Below, in pieces: positions 25,964-36,030 of a stretch of 39,263 bases of DNA. The notes beneath the pieces were generated by a model, which saw only the letters and a list, made by a program, of their open reading frames with translations, made no database searches and was not told the DNA's origin. The translations under genes and the position numbers were made by a program. Source of the stretch: Acidobacteriota bacterium (GTDB taxonomy: Bacteria > Acidobacteriota > Terriglobia > Bryobacterales > Bryobacteraceae); the NCBI GenBank assembly GCA_016871155.1, contig VFZO01000025.1:1-39263 (forward strand), read 5' to 3'. Within the stretch, counting starts at the first letter, position 1; every line of letters begins with the position of its first letter.

Positions 25964-26257
25964 TCGCCGGTCGCTCGATAACTTTGCCCGGATCGGAATG
26001 CACCATCCAGTAACACGGCACCGGGCCGGTGTGGACAGAGTCGAGCGCTTTCGGCTGGCCCGCGGGCGGATGCGCGCGGGACACCGGCGCCAAACCGGCT
26101 TCGGCATTCCAAATGCTCCGTGCCCGGTTGTTGGGAGAACTTCACGCATTTTCCGCAGCCTCGAAAGGGAACTTTGACTCTCCGCCGCCCCTTCGGTATC
26201 CTCCTAGAAGTTCATTCGAATGCAGTAGTCCACTTTCGATCCTAGGAGACACACACA
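25964..26257. other. Gap after mnmE: frame run-on and aldolase promoter
   Basis: 294 bases between the true mnmE end and the aldolase gene. The stretch to 26177 is open only as the frameshifted continuation of mnmE; its product (rich in Arg, His, Ser) resembles no family I recognise. The rest holds the promoter at 26174-26202 and the aldolase ribosome site. Confidence 0.6.
26174..26202 (+). promoter_or_regulatory. Sigma-70-like promoter of the aldolase gene
   Basis: TTGACT (26174-26179), 17-base spacer, TATCCT (26197-26202). The predicted start near 26209 gives a ~49-base leader with TAGGAG about 9 bases before the ATG at 26258. Confidence 0.6.
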
Positions 26258-27103
26258 ATGGCAGATTCACGCGTCACGGGCGCACAATTCAAGCAGCAGC
26301 TTCGTGACGGCAATCCCAAGTTCGGATTATTCGTCAACTCGCACAGCCCCACCGTCGCCGAACAGTTGGCGCATAGCGGGTACGACTGGTTGCTGGTCGA
26401 CACCCAGCACGGCCCGATGGGCTATGAGAAGCTCTCGCAGATGCTGTGCTCGGTGGCCAGCGGCGGCGCGAAATCGATGGTTCGCGTTGGCGGCTACGAC
26501 GATCGCCCCGGCATTCAACAGTCGCTCGACCTGGGCGCCGACGGCATTCTCGTTCCCTATATCAATACCGCCGAGGAAGCGCGGCAGGCAGTGAGCTGCG
26601 CCCTGTATCCGACCGCTGGCACGCGTTCGGTGTATTTCCCGCAGCGCTCGATGAATAAGGACGGCCTGCTGGGCTACGCCGGCAACTGGAACAAAAATGC
26701 GCTCATCGCGCTGCAGGTGGAAACGGCGTCGTGCATCGAGAACATAGCGGAGATCGCTGCGGTACCGGGCGTCGACATTCTGTTCCTCGGCCAAAACGAC
26801 CTTTGCATGTCGATGGGCCTCTACGAAAAATACGAGTTCCCCCACATGTACACCTCGCCGGAGCTCGGCGCGGCCACGCAGAAGTTGATTGAGCACGCCA
26901 AAAAGAACAAAGTCATCCTCGGCCTGTTCCTATTCGGAACCTCCCGAGTGCAGGAATTCCTGGACAAGGACTTCACGTTCATCTCCATCGGCAACGATCT
27001 GCACCACGTCCTGACGCAGGCGGGAGCCCATGTGGCCGCATTGGAAGGGATCGCCAAGGACCGCGCAAAGGGTTGGAGCCGCCGGCCCACGTCACTGTTT
27101 TAG
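26258..27103 (+). CDS. HpcH/HpaI-family aldolase
   Basis: 281 residues, a TIM-barrel metal-dependent class II aldolase of the HpaI/GarL group, which cleaves or forms 4-hydroxy-2-oxo acids to give pyruvate. Visible: GLFVNSHSPTVAEQLAHSGYDWLLVDTQHGP (the catalytic His of the D-x-[EQ]-H-G motif), GADGILVPYINTAEEA, QVETASCIENIAEIAAVPGVDILFLGQNDL (metal-binding Glu and Asp), and a C-terminal segment FTFISIGNDLHH. The physiological substrate cannot be read off. Strong ribosome site (TAGGAG) and own promoter. It is followed by a hairpin at 27110-27140 and then the amt gene, so it is probably a single-gene unit. Confidence 0.9.
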   Translation: MADSRVTGAQFKQQLRDGNPKFGLFVNSHSPTVAEQLAHSGYDWLLVDTQHGPMGYEKLSQMLCSVASGGAKSMVRVGGYDDRPGIQQSLDLGADGILVPYINTAEEARQAVSCALYPTAGTRSVYFPQRSMNKDGLLGYAGNWNKNALIALQVETASCIENIAEIAAVPGVDILFLGQNDLCMSMGLYEKYEFPHMYTSPELGAATQKLIEHAKKNKVILGLFLFGTSRVQEFLDKDFTFISIGNDLHHVLTQAGAHVAALEGIAKDRAKGWSRRPTSLF

Positions 27104-27109
27104 TACCCA

Positions 27110-27140
27110 TGGACCGCCGCGTTTGCCGCGCGGCGGTCCA
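27110..27140 (+). repeat. Perfect 12-bp hairpin after the aldolase gene
   Basis: TGGACCGCCGCG (27110-27121) and its exact reverse complement CGCGGCGGTCCA (27129-27140), seven-base loop. It begins seven bases after the aldolase stop. No U-tract follows on either strand, so it may be an mRNA 3'-end stabiliser or a weak terminator. Confidence 0.6.
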
Positions 27141-27145
27141 GTTCA

Positions 27146-27175
27146 TTGATGGAGTCCATCAAAAAAATTGATGGA
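27146..27175. promoter_or_regulatory. Triple TTGATGGA box upstream of amt-glnB
   Basis: TTGATGGA at 27146-27153, its reverse complement TCCATCAA at 27155-27162, and TTGATGGA again at 27168-27175. The first pair forms the palindrome TTGATGGAGTCCATCAA; the second and third pair can form an RNA hairpin with an AAAAA loop. Looks like an operator or switch for amt-glnB, 85 bases before the amt start. It does not resemble the NtrC, NtcA or GlnR consensus as I know them. Confidence 0.45.
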
Positions 27176-27259
27176 TCTCCGCAATCGGGATTTTGGATGA
27201 TAGTGAATCGAGCGCCCCATGCAGGCCGCTCTCTGACTCCAAGTGTGAGGACATCAACC

Positions 27260-28639
27260 ATGAAGTTGGCCCGACTTTCGGCCGCCGCTTGCGCGGCAGC
27301 CTCTCTCCTGAACGCGCAATCGGCGGACGCCGAGATTGCAAAATTGAAGACCGCCGTCGCGGCGGCGCAATCGGCGGGCGACAACGCCTGGATGCTGACC
27401 TCGGCCGCGCTCGTGTTGATGATGACGGGCCCAGGCCTGGCGCTGTTCTATTGTGGCCTGGTCCGCAAGAAGAACGTCCTTGGCACCATGATGCAGAGCT
27501 TCATAATGATGGCCGTGATTACGCTCGTATGGGTAGCCGCGGGCTACAGCATGGTGTTCGGTTCGGGCAATCCGTTCGTGGGCGGTTTCGAATTCGCCTT
27601 TCTGAATGGAGTCGGAACGGCGCCGAACACGGACTATGCGCCAACCATCCCGCATCTCACCTTCATGGTCTATCAGATGATGTTCGCCGTCATCTCGCCG
27701 GCGCTGATCACTGGCGCATTCGCGGAACGCGTGAAGTTCAATGCGCTGCTGGTCTATTCGGTGCTGTGGATGTTTCTGGTCTACTTTCCCGTCGCGCACA
27801 TGATTTGGGGCAAGGGCGGATTCCTGAACGCCTATCTCGGCGGGTCGATTCCGGTGTTCGACTTCGCCGGAGGCATCGTCGTACACGTCACCACCGGAAT
27901 CTCGGCGTTGGTCTGTGCGCTGGTCATCGGCCCGCGCAAGGGGTATCCCTCTGAGCCGATGATGCCGCACAGTTTGGTGTTGAGTTTCATAGGTGCGTGC
28001 CTCCTGTGGGTCGGCTGGTTCGGCTTTAACGCGGGCAGCGCTCTGGCGGCCAGCGGCTTGGCCGCATCCGCGTTCGTCGCCACGCACCTGGGCGGCGCGG
28101 CCGGCGCGGTGGGCTGGCTGGTTGCGGAAAAACTCAAGATTGGCCGCGCTTCGGCGCTGGGCGGCATTTCAGGCGCGGTCGCTGGATTGGCCACGGTAAC
28201 GCAGGGTTCGGGATTCGTCTCGCCCATTATTGGCGCCGTGTATGGCTTGGCGGGCGGGCTGATCTGCTTCTACGTGGTCACGGTAATCAAACACAAGTTC
28301 AAATACGACGATTCGCTCGATGCCTTCGGCGTGCACGGGATCGGCGGCATTATCGGCGCGACTCTAACCGGCGTATTCGCTACCAACACCGTCAACGACG
28401 CGTTGAAACTGGCCAACGGCCAGCCCGCGCCCCTCGGCATGGTGGACGGCAACACCGCGCAGATCGGCAATCAATTGGCCGGCGCGGCCATTGGAGTCGT
28501 GATCGCCGTGGTTGGTTCGTACGTCGCGCTCAAGGTGGCGGGTATGGTGTGCGGAGGCCTGCGGCTCGATCCTCGCGAAGAGACCCAAGGCATGGATCTG
28601 GCGATTCACGGCGAAGAAGGATACAATCTGGAAGCCTAG
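27260..28639 (+). CDS. amt: Ammonium transporter
   Basis: 459 residues from the ATG at 27260, which opens a signal peptide (MKLARLSAAACAAASLLNAQ); an in-frame TTG at 27146 exists but would put 38 unlikely residues before it and lies in the TTGATGGA repeat. Eleven membrane helices follow, with family blocks TGPGLALFYCGLVRKKNVLGTMMQSF, DFAGGIVVHVTTGISAL (first pore His) and DAFGVHGIGGIIGATLTGVFA (second pore His). It forms a trimeric channel for ammonium/ammonia uptake. The C-terminal tail, where PII docks, is present. glnB follows after three bases, the usual amt-PII pair, so nitrogen control is expected. Confidence 0.96.
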   Translation: MKLARLSAAACAAASLLNAQSADAEIAKLKTAVAAAQSAGDNAWMLTSAALVLMMTGPGLALFYCGLVRKKNVLGTMMQSFIMMAVITLVWVAAGYSMVFGSGNPFVGGFEFAFLNGVGTAPNTDYAPTIPHLTFMVYQMMFAVISPALITGAFAERVKFNALLVYSVLWMFLVYFPVAHMIWGKGGFLNAYLGGSIPVFDFAGGIVVHVTTGISALVCALVIGPRKGYPSEPMMPHSLVLSFIGACLLWVGWFGFNAGSALAASGLAASAFVATHLGGAAGAVGWLVAEKLKIGRASALGGISGAVAGLATVTQGSGFVSPIIGAVYGLAGGLICFYVVTVIKHKFKYDDSLDAFGVHGIGGIIGATLTGVFATNTVNDALKLANGQPAPLGMVDGNTAQIGNQLAGAAIGVVIAVVGSYVALKVAGMVCGGLRLDPREETQGMDLAIHGEEGYNLEA

Positions 28640-30937
<2,298 letters not shown>

Positions 30938-30943
30938 GGAGTC

Positions 30944-32755
30944 TCAGCCTCGCAGGAACTTCAGATACTCGGCCTCGTCCCGCGTGAAGCCTTCGAAACT
31001 TCGCTGTACGTTGCCCTCTGTGTCCAGAATCACGTACGTCGGAATGGCGGCGGTCTTGACCTTTGTCTCTTGCAGTTGCATGTTGGCTTCGGAGACCGGA
31101 TCCGCCCCGTCGGTGTAAAGCTCCACAAGGACGAACTTGCTCAACTCCTCTGCGACTGCGGGGCGCGGAAACATCGTCGCCTTCATCAGCTTGCAGTTCG
31201 TGCAAGTGTAGCCGGTGAAATTGACGAATACCTTTTTGTTCTCTGCCTTTGCCTTGGCCAACGCGCCTAGCAGGTCGTTCTTCATCCAGGCCGGCCCGGC
31301 GCCCGGCTTCGATCCGGCAGGCACATAGGCATCGATCTCACCCAGCGGCGCGCCGTTCATTCCGGCAAGCAGCGTCAATGAGAAGATCAGCAGTACGCAC
31401 GAAATCAGCAGCCGCGGAATCGTCACGTCCTCGTCGTGGTTGATCCCTTCATACCGGAACCAGCCCAGAAGGTAGAACGCCGGCATCGCCGCCAGAATGG
31501 CCCAAGCGGCCAGGAAGCGCTCCCGCGTTAGAAACTCCCAGTGCAACACGGCATCGACGTTGGAAACGTATTTCACCATCATGGCGAAGACGAAGAACGC
31601 CAATACGACCTTGACGCGCATCATCCAGCCGCCGCTTTTCGGCAGCTTCTTCAACCACGCCGGAAACAGCGCCAGCAGAAAGAACGGCAGGGCCAGGCCG
31701 GTGGCGAACGACGCCATTCCGAGCGCTGGTTGCAAGCGGTCGCCTGTTACCGACGCAGCCAGCAGCGAGCCCATGAACGGGCCGATGCAGGCGAAGCTCG
31801 TCAAGGAAAACGTCAGGCCCATCATCAACGCCCCGGCGTAACCGCCGCCGCCAGACGCGTCGTTCAGTTTCGTCAGCATGCCGGATGGGAGCGTGATTTC
31901 AAACGCGCCGAGCATACTCAACCCGAAGGCGCAAAAAACAACGGAGATCACCCCGTTTACCCACACGTTGGAACTCAACTGCTGTGCGCCGGAGGCCCCG
32001 AGGAATGCCGACGCCGTCAATCCAATCACGGTGAACAGCACGATGATCCCGAGGCAAAACACCGCCGCCTGCGACTTGCCGCCCTCCGTTCGATTGATGA
32101 AATACGAGAGCGTGAACGGGATCATCGGAAACACACAGGGAGTAAGAATCGACGCGAGGCCCGCCAGAAACGCCACGATCAGGAACGACGCCATGCTCTC
32201 TTTCTGGTTCTGGGGCTTCGGCGTCGCAGCCGCGGCGGGCTTGATCAGGTTGGCTTCGACAAACCCGTCCGGTATGTCCAGCCGCGCGGGAAGCGCTGCC
32301 GGATCTGCCTCAACGCTGACATTCACGATCCGCCGCTTGGCAGGCAGACAGATCCTGTCGTTGCAGGCGGAGGACCGCACCTGCAGCGCCAGTTCCACCG
32401 GGCCGGGCTTCACGGCCGCGTCGAGTTCCGCGTCGATGTAGAAGACCGCCTTCTCCTCGTAACTCTCGGTAGTAGCATCCGCGGCCGGGTCGAATTTCGC
32501 CTCCACCTTTTTCTGAAGGACCCGCTGGATCTTCAGCGGTGTGCCCTCCGGCACCGCAAAGCGCGTTGCAGTCGGCACCACCGGCGAGGTCACCGAATAA
32601 AGATGCCAGCCCTTCTCGATCTCCGCGTGCAAGGCCAGCCGCAATGTTTTCCCGGGCGCGGCCTTTTGCGCCTCCGTTCGCAGGGTGAAGGCAACGGGAT
32701 TCTGGGGCTGCGCCCAGACGACGGCGCAGAGTAAAGCAAGAAAGCGCAACGGCAT
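30944..32755 (-). CDS. dsbD: Thiol:disulfide interchange protein, DsbD family
   Basis: 603 residues, all three DsbD modules. N-terminal periplasmic domain (about 18-165) with Cys131 and Cys136 (SACNDRIC); membrane core of eight helices with TPCVFPM (Cys207) and SFACIGP (Cys323); C-terminal thioredoxin-like domain with CTNC at 518-521 and a cis-Pro segment AAIPTYV. It passes electrons from cytoplasmic thioredoxin to the periplasm, which c-type cytochrome maturation needs; several multiheme cytochromes are encoded in this window. The start ATG at 32755 begins a signal peptide (MPLRFLALLCAVVWAQ). It lies 47 bases downstream of the ankyrin-creatininase gene and just upstream of the M28 peptidase gene. 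Confidence 0.92.
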   Translation of the reverse strand: MPLRFLALLCAVVWAQPQNPVAFTLRTEAQKAAPGKTLRLALHAEIEKGWHLYSVTSPVVPTATRFAVPEGTPLKIQRVLQKKVEAKFDPAADATTESYEEKAVFYIDAELDAAVKPGPVELALQVRSSACNDRICLPAKRRIVNVSVEADPAALPARLDIPDGFVEANLIKPAAAATPKPQNQKESMASFLIVAFLAGLASILTPCVFPMIPFTLSYFINRTEGGKSQAAVFCLGIIVLFTVIGLTASAFLGASGAQQLSSNVWVNGVISVVFCAFGLSMLGAFEITLPSGMLTKLNDASGGGGYAGALMMGLTFSLTSFACIGPFMGSLLAASVTGDRLQPALGMASFATGLALPFFLLALFPAWLKKLPKSGGWMMRVKVVLAFFVFAMMVKYVSNVDAVLHWEFLTRERFLAAWAILAAMPAFYLLGWFRYEGINHDEDVTIPRLLISCVLLIFSLTLLAGMNGAPLGEIDAYVPAGSKPGAGPAWMKNDLLGALAKAKAENKKVFVNFTGYTCTNCKLMKATMFPRPAVAEELSKFVLVELYTDGADPVSEANMQLQETKVKTAAIPTYVILDTEGNVQRSFEGFTRDEAEYLKFLRG

Positions 32756-32802
32756 GATCTAGCTACAGGGTAACGCGGCGGTGCAACGTTGTAACTTTGA
32801 TC

Positions 32803-34749
32803 CTACAGGCGCCCCAGCGCCTTGCGGATCGCGGCCACGGTCGTCTCGGCGCGAAACGCGATGGCGCGTTTGCCCAATTCGATCGTCTTCTCCGCCGGAT
32901 CCAGTTCGACGCCATTGATCGAAAACTTGCCCTTCGCTCGGCGCTCCGCCATGCGAACGGTCGTGGGATCCACGGCCATCAGCATTGCGGTAATCACGGC
33001 GTTGTCGTGATAGCCTTCGTCGACCTCCCGGATTCCCTGCTCCGCCAGCCACTTCGACAGCGCACCTTCGTTGTAGAAATCGTAGTATTCGGGAATGAAG
33101 TAGACGCCCTTGTGCGCCGCCGCCACCTCCTTCATGCCGGCCTGGTTGCCGCCGCTGTCGCCGATGAAAATGATGTTTCGGAACCCGTGCTCTTGCAGGC
33201 TCGCCGTGATGTCGGTCAGCAGCGCCTTGAACGTCTCGGGCCGGAGGCTGATGGTCGACGGATACTTCATGTGGCCGGTGGGCGGGTGGATCTGCCCTTC
33301 CGGAACGAATGCCACAATGGGCGCCACCAGTGTCTTTCCCAGCTTGCGCGCGATGGCCTCGGTGGTCGCCTTCAATACATAGTTGTGTTTGCCGGCCGCC
33401 AAATAGGGCCCGTTTTGTTCCACGCCGCCAGTCGCCACCAGGACCGTATCGAATCCATTCTTCAGCGCGTCTCGCACCTCCAGCCAGGTCAGCTCTTCGA
33501 TGAACACGCTGTCGCGCGCGGCGATCGGCCGCGGCATGTTCGGATCGGGCGTCATCGCCGTCGCCGAAATTCCCGGCCGCTGCTGCGCGGCAAGCAGGGT
33601 CACGACCGAGTCCAATCGCAGCGACTTCGCTACACTCAGTGCGTTCGCCGGCGCTGGAACTCCCAGCTCGAGCGCCGTCTTCACAGTCTCGTGTATCCGC
33701 CGCTCCTTCTCGCCGCGGGGAACCTCCACCCAGGCCGGCCCGCCTCCGCCTTGCTCCATCGCGGCCAGCACCGCATTGGAGGAGCGCTTGTCCTCCGCGC
33801 CAGACGCGTCGCGAACACGGGTGGAGTGATGTAAAAAGTGGACGTCCGCCCCGTGCTTGGCAAGCAACCGCAGCACACTCGGGTTCTGATACCGTGCCGC
33901 CAGCCAGAACGGCGTCGCGTCCGTCAACGCCGGATCGAAGTGCAAATCTTTCGACGACCGGCGCACCGGCGTCCAAGTTTCGAGCTTCGCGTTAGGGTCC
34001 GCGCCCCGCGCGAGCAACGCGGCGGCCATGCGCTCGTCGCGCCGCAGAATGGCGATATGCAAGGCTCGAAAACCGGCGCGGCTCAAGTTCGGATCCGATC
34101 CCTTGGCCAGCAGCTGCTCCACCAGTGCACCATGGCCGGAGTGCGCCGCAAACAGCAACGCGGTAACGCCCCAGGCATCGGAATGGTTTACTTCGGCGCC
34201 CGCGGCGATCAACAGCTTCGCCGATTCCAGGTCGCCCGATCGCGCCGCGAACAGCAACGCCGTGTCGTTCCCGTGCGGAACGTTCTTGTTATAGGGCCGG
34301 TAGCCATGCGGCGGAATCGCCATCGGGTCGGTCCAGGACTCGCTTCGCAAATGCGGATCGGCGCCGCCCGTGAGCAGCGCCCCGACGGTCTCGGAGTGTC
34401 CGCGCGCCGCGGCCCACATCAGCGCCGTTTGCCCGCGTGCCGCGCGCGCGTTCGGATTCGCTTTCGCCGCCAGCAGTTGCGTCACGATACCCGCGTAGCC
34501 GCCGCGCGCCGCCACCATCAGCGGCGTCTCGCCCTTGGCCACCGCCAGGTTCGGATTCGCCCCGGCGCGCAGCAACCGTTCCACAAGGGCGTCGCTGCCG
34601 TTCTGGCAAGCGGCCCACAACGGCGTGGCCCCCAGATCGTTAGCCTCGTTCGCGTTCGCTCCGTTTCGCAGCAAAGCCTCCACTGTGTCGCGGTCGTCGT
34701 GATACGCCGCATCCAGCAAAGCGAGTCCAAAGGCCAGGAGAAGTGTCAT
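32803..34749 (-). CDS. Ankyrin-repeat protein fused to a creatininase-like domain
   Basis: 648 residues. A short hydrophobic start (MTLLLAFGLALLDAA) may be a signal peptide or the first repeat. Residues ~12-395 hold about eight to ten ankyrin repeats (patterns such as GETPLMVAARGGYAGIVTQLL and GVTALLFAAHSGHGALVEQLL), some degenerate. Residues ~413-648 match the creatininase/creatinine-amidohydrolase fold (EELTWLEVRDAL; GGVEQNGPYLAAGKHNY; IGDSGGNQ). The usual metal ligands of E-x-H-G-P-H-L-P-x-x-T-D are altered: Asn446 and Tyr449 replace His, His455 sits where Asp is expected, and the N-G-H-x-E-N motif reads GDSGGN. So it may use a different metal set or be non-catalytic. Its start overlaps the DUF1552 gene stop by four bases. 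Confidence 0.85.
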   Translation of the reverse strand: MTLLLAFGLALLDAAYHDDRDTVEALLRNGANANEANDLGATPLWAACQNGSDALVERLLRAGANPNLAVAKGETPLMVAARGGYAGIVTQLLAAKANPNARAARGQTALMWAAARGHSETVGALLTGGADPHLRSESWTDPMAIPPHGYRPYNKNVPHGNDTALLFAARSGDLESAKLLIAAGAEVNHSDAWGVTALLFAAHSGHGALVEQLLAKGSDPNLSRAGFRALHIAILRRDERMAAALLARGADPNAKLETWTPVRRSSKDLHFDPALTDATPFWLAARYQNPSVLRLLAKHGADVHFLHHSTRVRDASGAEDKRSSNAVLAAMEQGGGGPAWVEVPRGEKERRIHETVKTALELGVPAPANALSVAKSLRLDSVVTLLAAQQRPGISATAMTPDPNMPRPIAARDSVFIEELTWLEVRDALKNGFDTVLVATGGVEQNGPYLAAGKHNYVLKATTEAIARKLGKTLVAPIVAFVPEGQIHPPTGHMKYPSTISLRPETFKALLTDITASLQEHGFRNIIFIGDSGGNQAGMKEVAAAHKGVYFIPEYYDFYNEGALSKWLAEQGIREVDEGYHDNAVITAMLMAVDPTTVRMAERRAKGKFSINGVELDPAEKTIELGKRAIAFRAETTVAAIRKALGRL

Positions 34750-36020
34750 AGGTCGATCATTCCTGTACTGCCGCCCAGGCGTTCCACGGGCACGCCCAGC
34801 CGGTTCATCAGCGTGAGCAGCAGATTTGCGATAGACGGTTTGTCGCGGAAATGCAGATGGCGGCCTCCGTCGACGGCGCCCAGCAGCAGCAGCGGCAGGT
34901 TCTCGCCGGAGTGCCGGTCGCTGTTCGAAATCCCGGAACCGTAAAGAATCGTCGTGTGGTCCAACAGCGATCCGTCGCCATCGGGCGTGGCGCGCAACCG
35001 GGCCAGGTACTTGGCAAAGATCTCCGTGTGATAGCGGTTGATCTTCGACATATGGGCGATCAGCTCCGGCACGTTTTCGTGGTGCGAAAGCGGATGATGC
35101 GCCTCCGGGACGCCGATCTGCGGATAGGGCCTTGCGCTCTGCTCCTTACCCAGCATGAACGAAATCACGCGCGTCAGGTCGGATTGAAACGCCAGCAGTT
35201 GCAGGTCCAGCATCAGCGTCACATGCTCTTCGAAGCTGGCCGGGGCGCCCTCCGGCTGCGGCATCTCCGGCAGGCCGGCGGACATCTTCTCCGCCCGTTC
35301 AATCCGCCGCTCCACGTCGCGCAGCGCCTCTGTGTACGCGTCCACCTTGGTCTGGTCCGCGGCCCCAAGCTCCCGTTTTAGACTCGTCAATTTTTCGTTC
35401 ACCGAATCCAAAATGCTCTTGTGCTGGCGCATGCGGGCCATGCGCGCGCGGGTGTCCGTCGTCCCCGCGTCGCCAAAAAGTTTCTCGAACACCGCGCGCG
35501 GATTCCACTCCATCGGCAACGGTTGCGTGGCGCTTTTCCAACTCAGCGTATGCGTATAGACACAACTCAGATTGCCCGTACACGCGCCTGCGTTCGCCGG
35601 CGGGTCGATCGCCATCTCCAACGAACCAAGCTGGGTCTGCCTGGCGAAATGCCGGGCCAGCAGTTGGTCCATCGAAACGTCGGCGATGATCTCGATTTCA
35701 TTGCGCCCTCCGCGCGCCGTGCCCGTCAAGAACGATCCCGATGCGCCGGCGTGAATGTAGTTCCAGTTCGCTCGAATGCCCGATAAAACCAGCATTCGGT
35801 CGCGGAACGGCGCCAGCGGTTCCAGGATCGGCGTCAGCGCGTAGCCGCGGCCTTCCGTTTTCGGAGACCAATACTCCATCGCCATTCCGTTCGGAACATA
35901 GAAAGCCAGGAAACGCTGCGCCGGCGGAGCCGCCATCGCGTCCAGCCGTGGCAGAGCCAGCGCGGCGCCGGCCCCTCGCAGAAGCGTTCGTCTTGGAAGC
36001 GATCGATGGAGAAAATGCAT
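34746..36020 (-). CDS. DUF1552 domain protein, Tat-exported
   Basis: 424 residues of the DUF1552 family, common in Planctomycetota and Acidobacteriota. Twin-arginine signal (LPRRTLLRGAGAALALPRL), then the family blocks VPNGMAMEYWSP, HAGASGSFLTG, SMDQLLARHFA and the C-terminal ILYGSGISNSDRHSGENLPLLLLG. Its biochemical role is not established; it almost always follows a DUF1592-type cytochrome gene, as here (10-base gap), so the pair likely works together at the envelope. It overlaps the ankyrin-creatininase gene by ATGA, indicating coupled translation. Confidence 0.92.
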   Translation of the reverse strand: MHFLHRSLPRRTLLRGAGAALALPRLDAMAAPPAQRFLAFYVPNGMAMEYWSPKTEGRGYALTPILEPLAPFRDRMLVLSGIRANWNYIHAGASGSFLTGTARGGRNEIEIIADVSMDQLLARHFARQTQLGSLEMAIDPPANAGACTGNLSCVYTHTLSWKSATQPLPMEWNPRAVFEKLFGDAGTTDTRARMARMRQHKSILDSVNEKLTSLKRELGAADQTKVDAYTEALRDVERRIERAEKMSAGLPEMPQPEGAPASFEEHVTLMLDLQLLAFQSDLTRVISFMLGKEQSARPYPQIGVPEAHHPLSHHENVPELIAHMSKINRYHTEIFAKYLARLRATPDGDGSLLDHTTILYGSGISNSDRHSGENLPLLLLGAVDGGRHLHFRDKPSIANLLLTLMNRLGVPVERLGGSTGMIDL

Positions 36021-36030
36021 GGGCCTTCAC

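Noticed and set aside
27110-27140. Intrinsic terminator after the aldolase gene
   Set aside because: The stem is perfect, but neither strand has a U-tract after it, so I list it only as a hairpin.
27146-27259. TTG start at 27146 for the ammonium transporter
   Set aside because: It lies in the repeat region and adds 38 residues with no homology; ATG 27260 starts a normal signal peptide.
31541-32734. 397-codon open frame opposite dsbD
   Set aside because: Antisense shadow; the DsbD reading has all Cys motifs, membrane helices and a thioredoxin domain.
32756-32802. Promoter for the dsbD gene in the 47-base gap
   Set aside because: TTGCAC and TAGCTA occur but with 15-base spacing; too poor to support.
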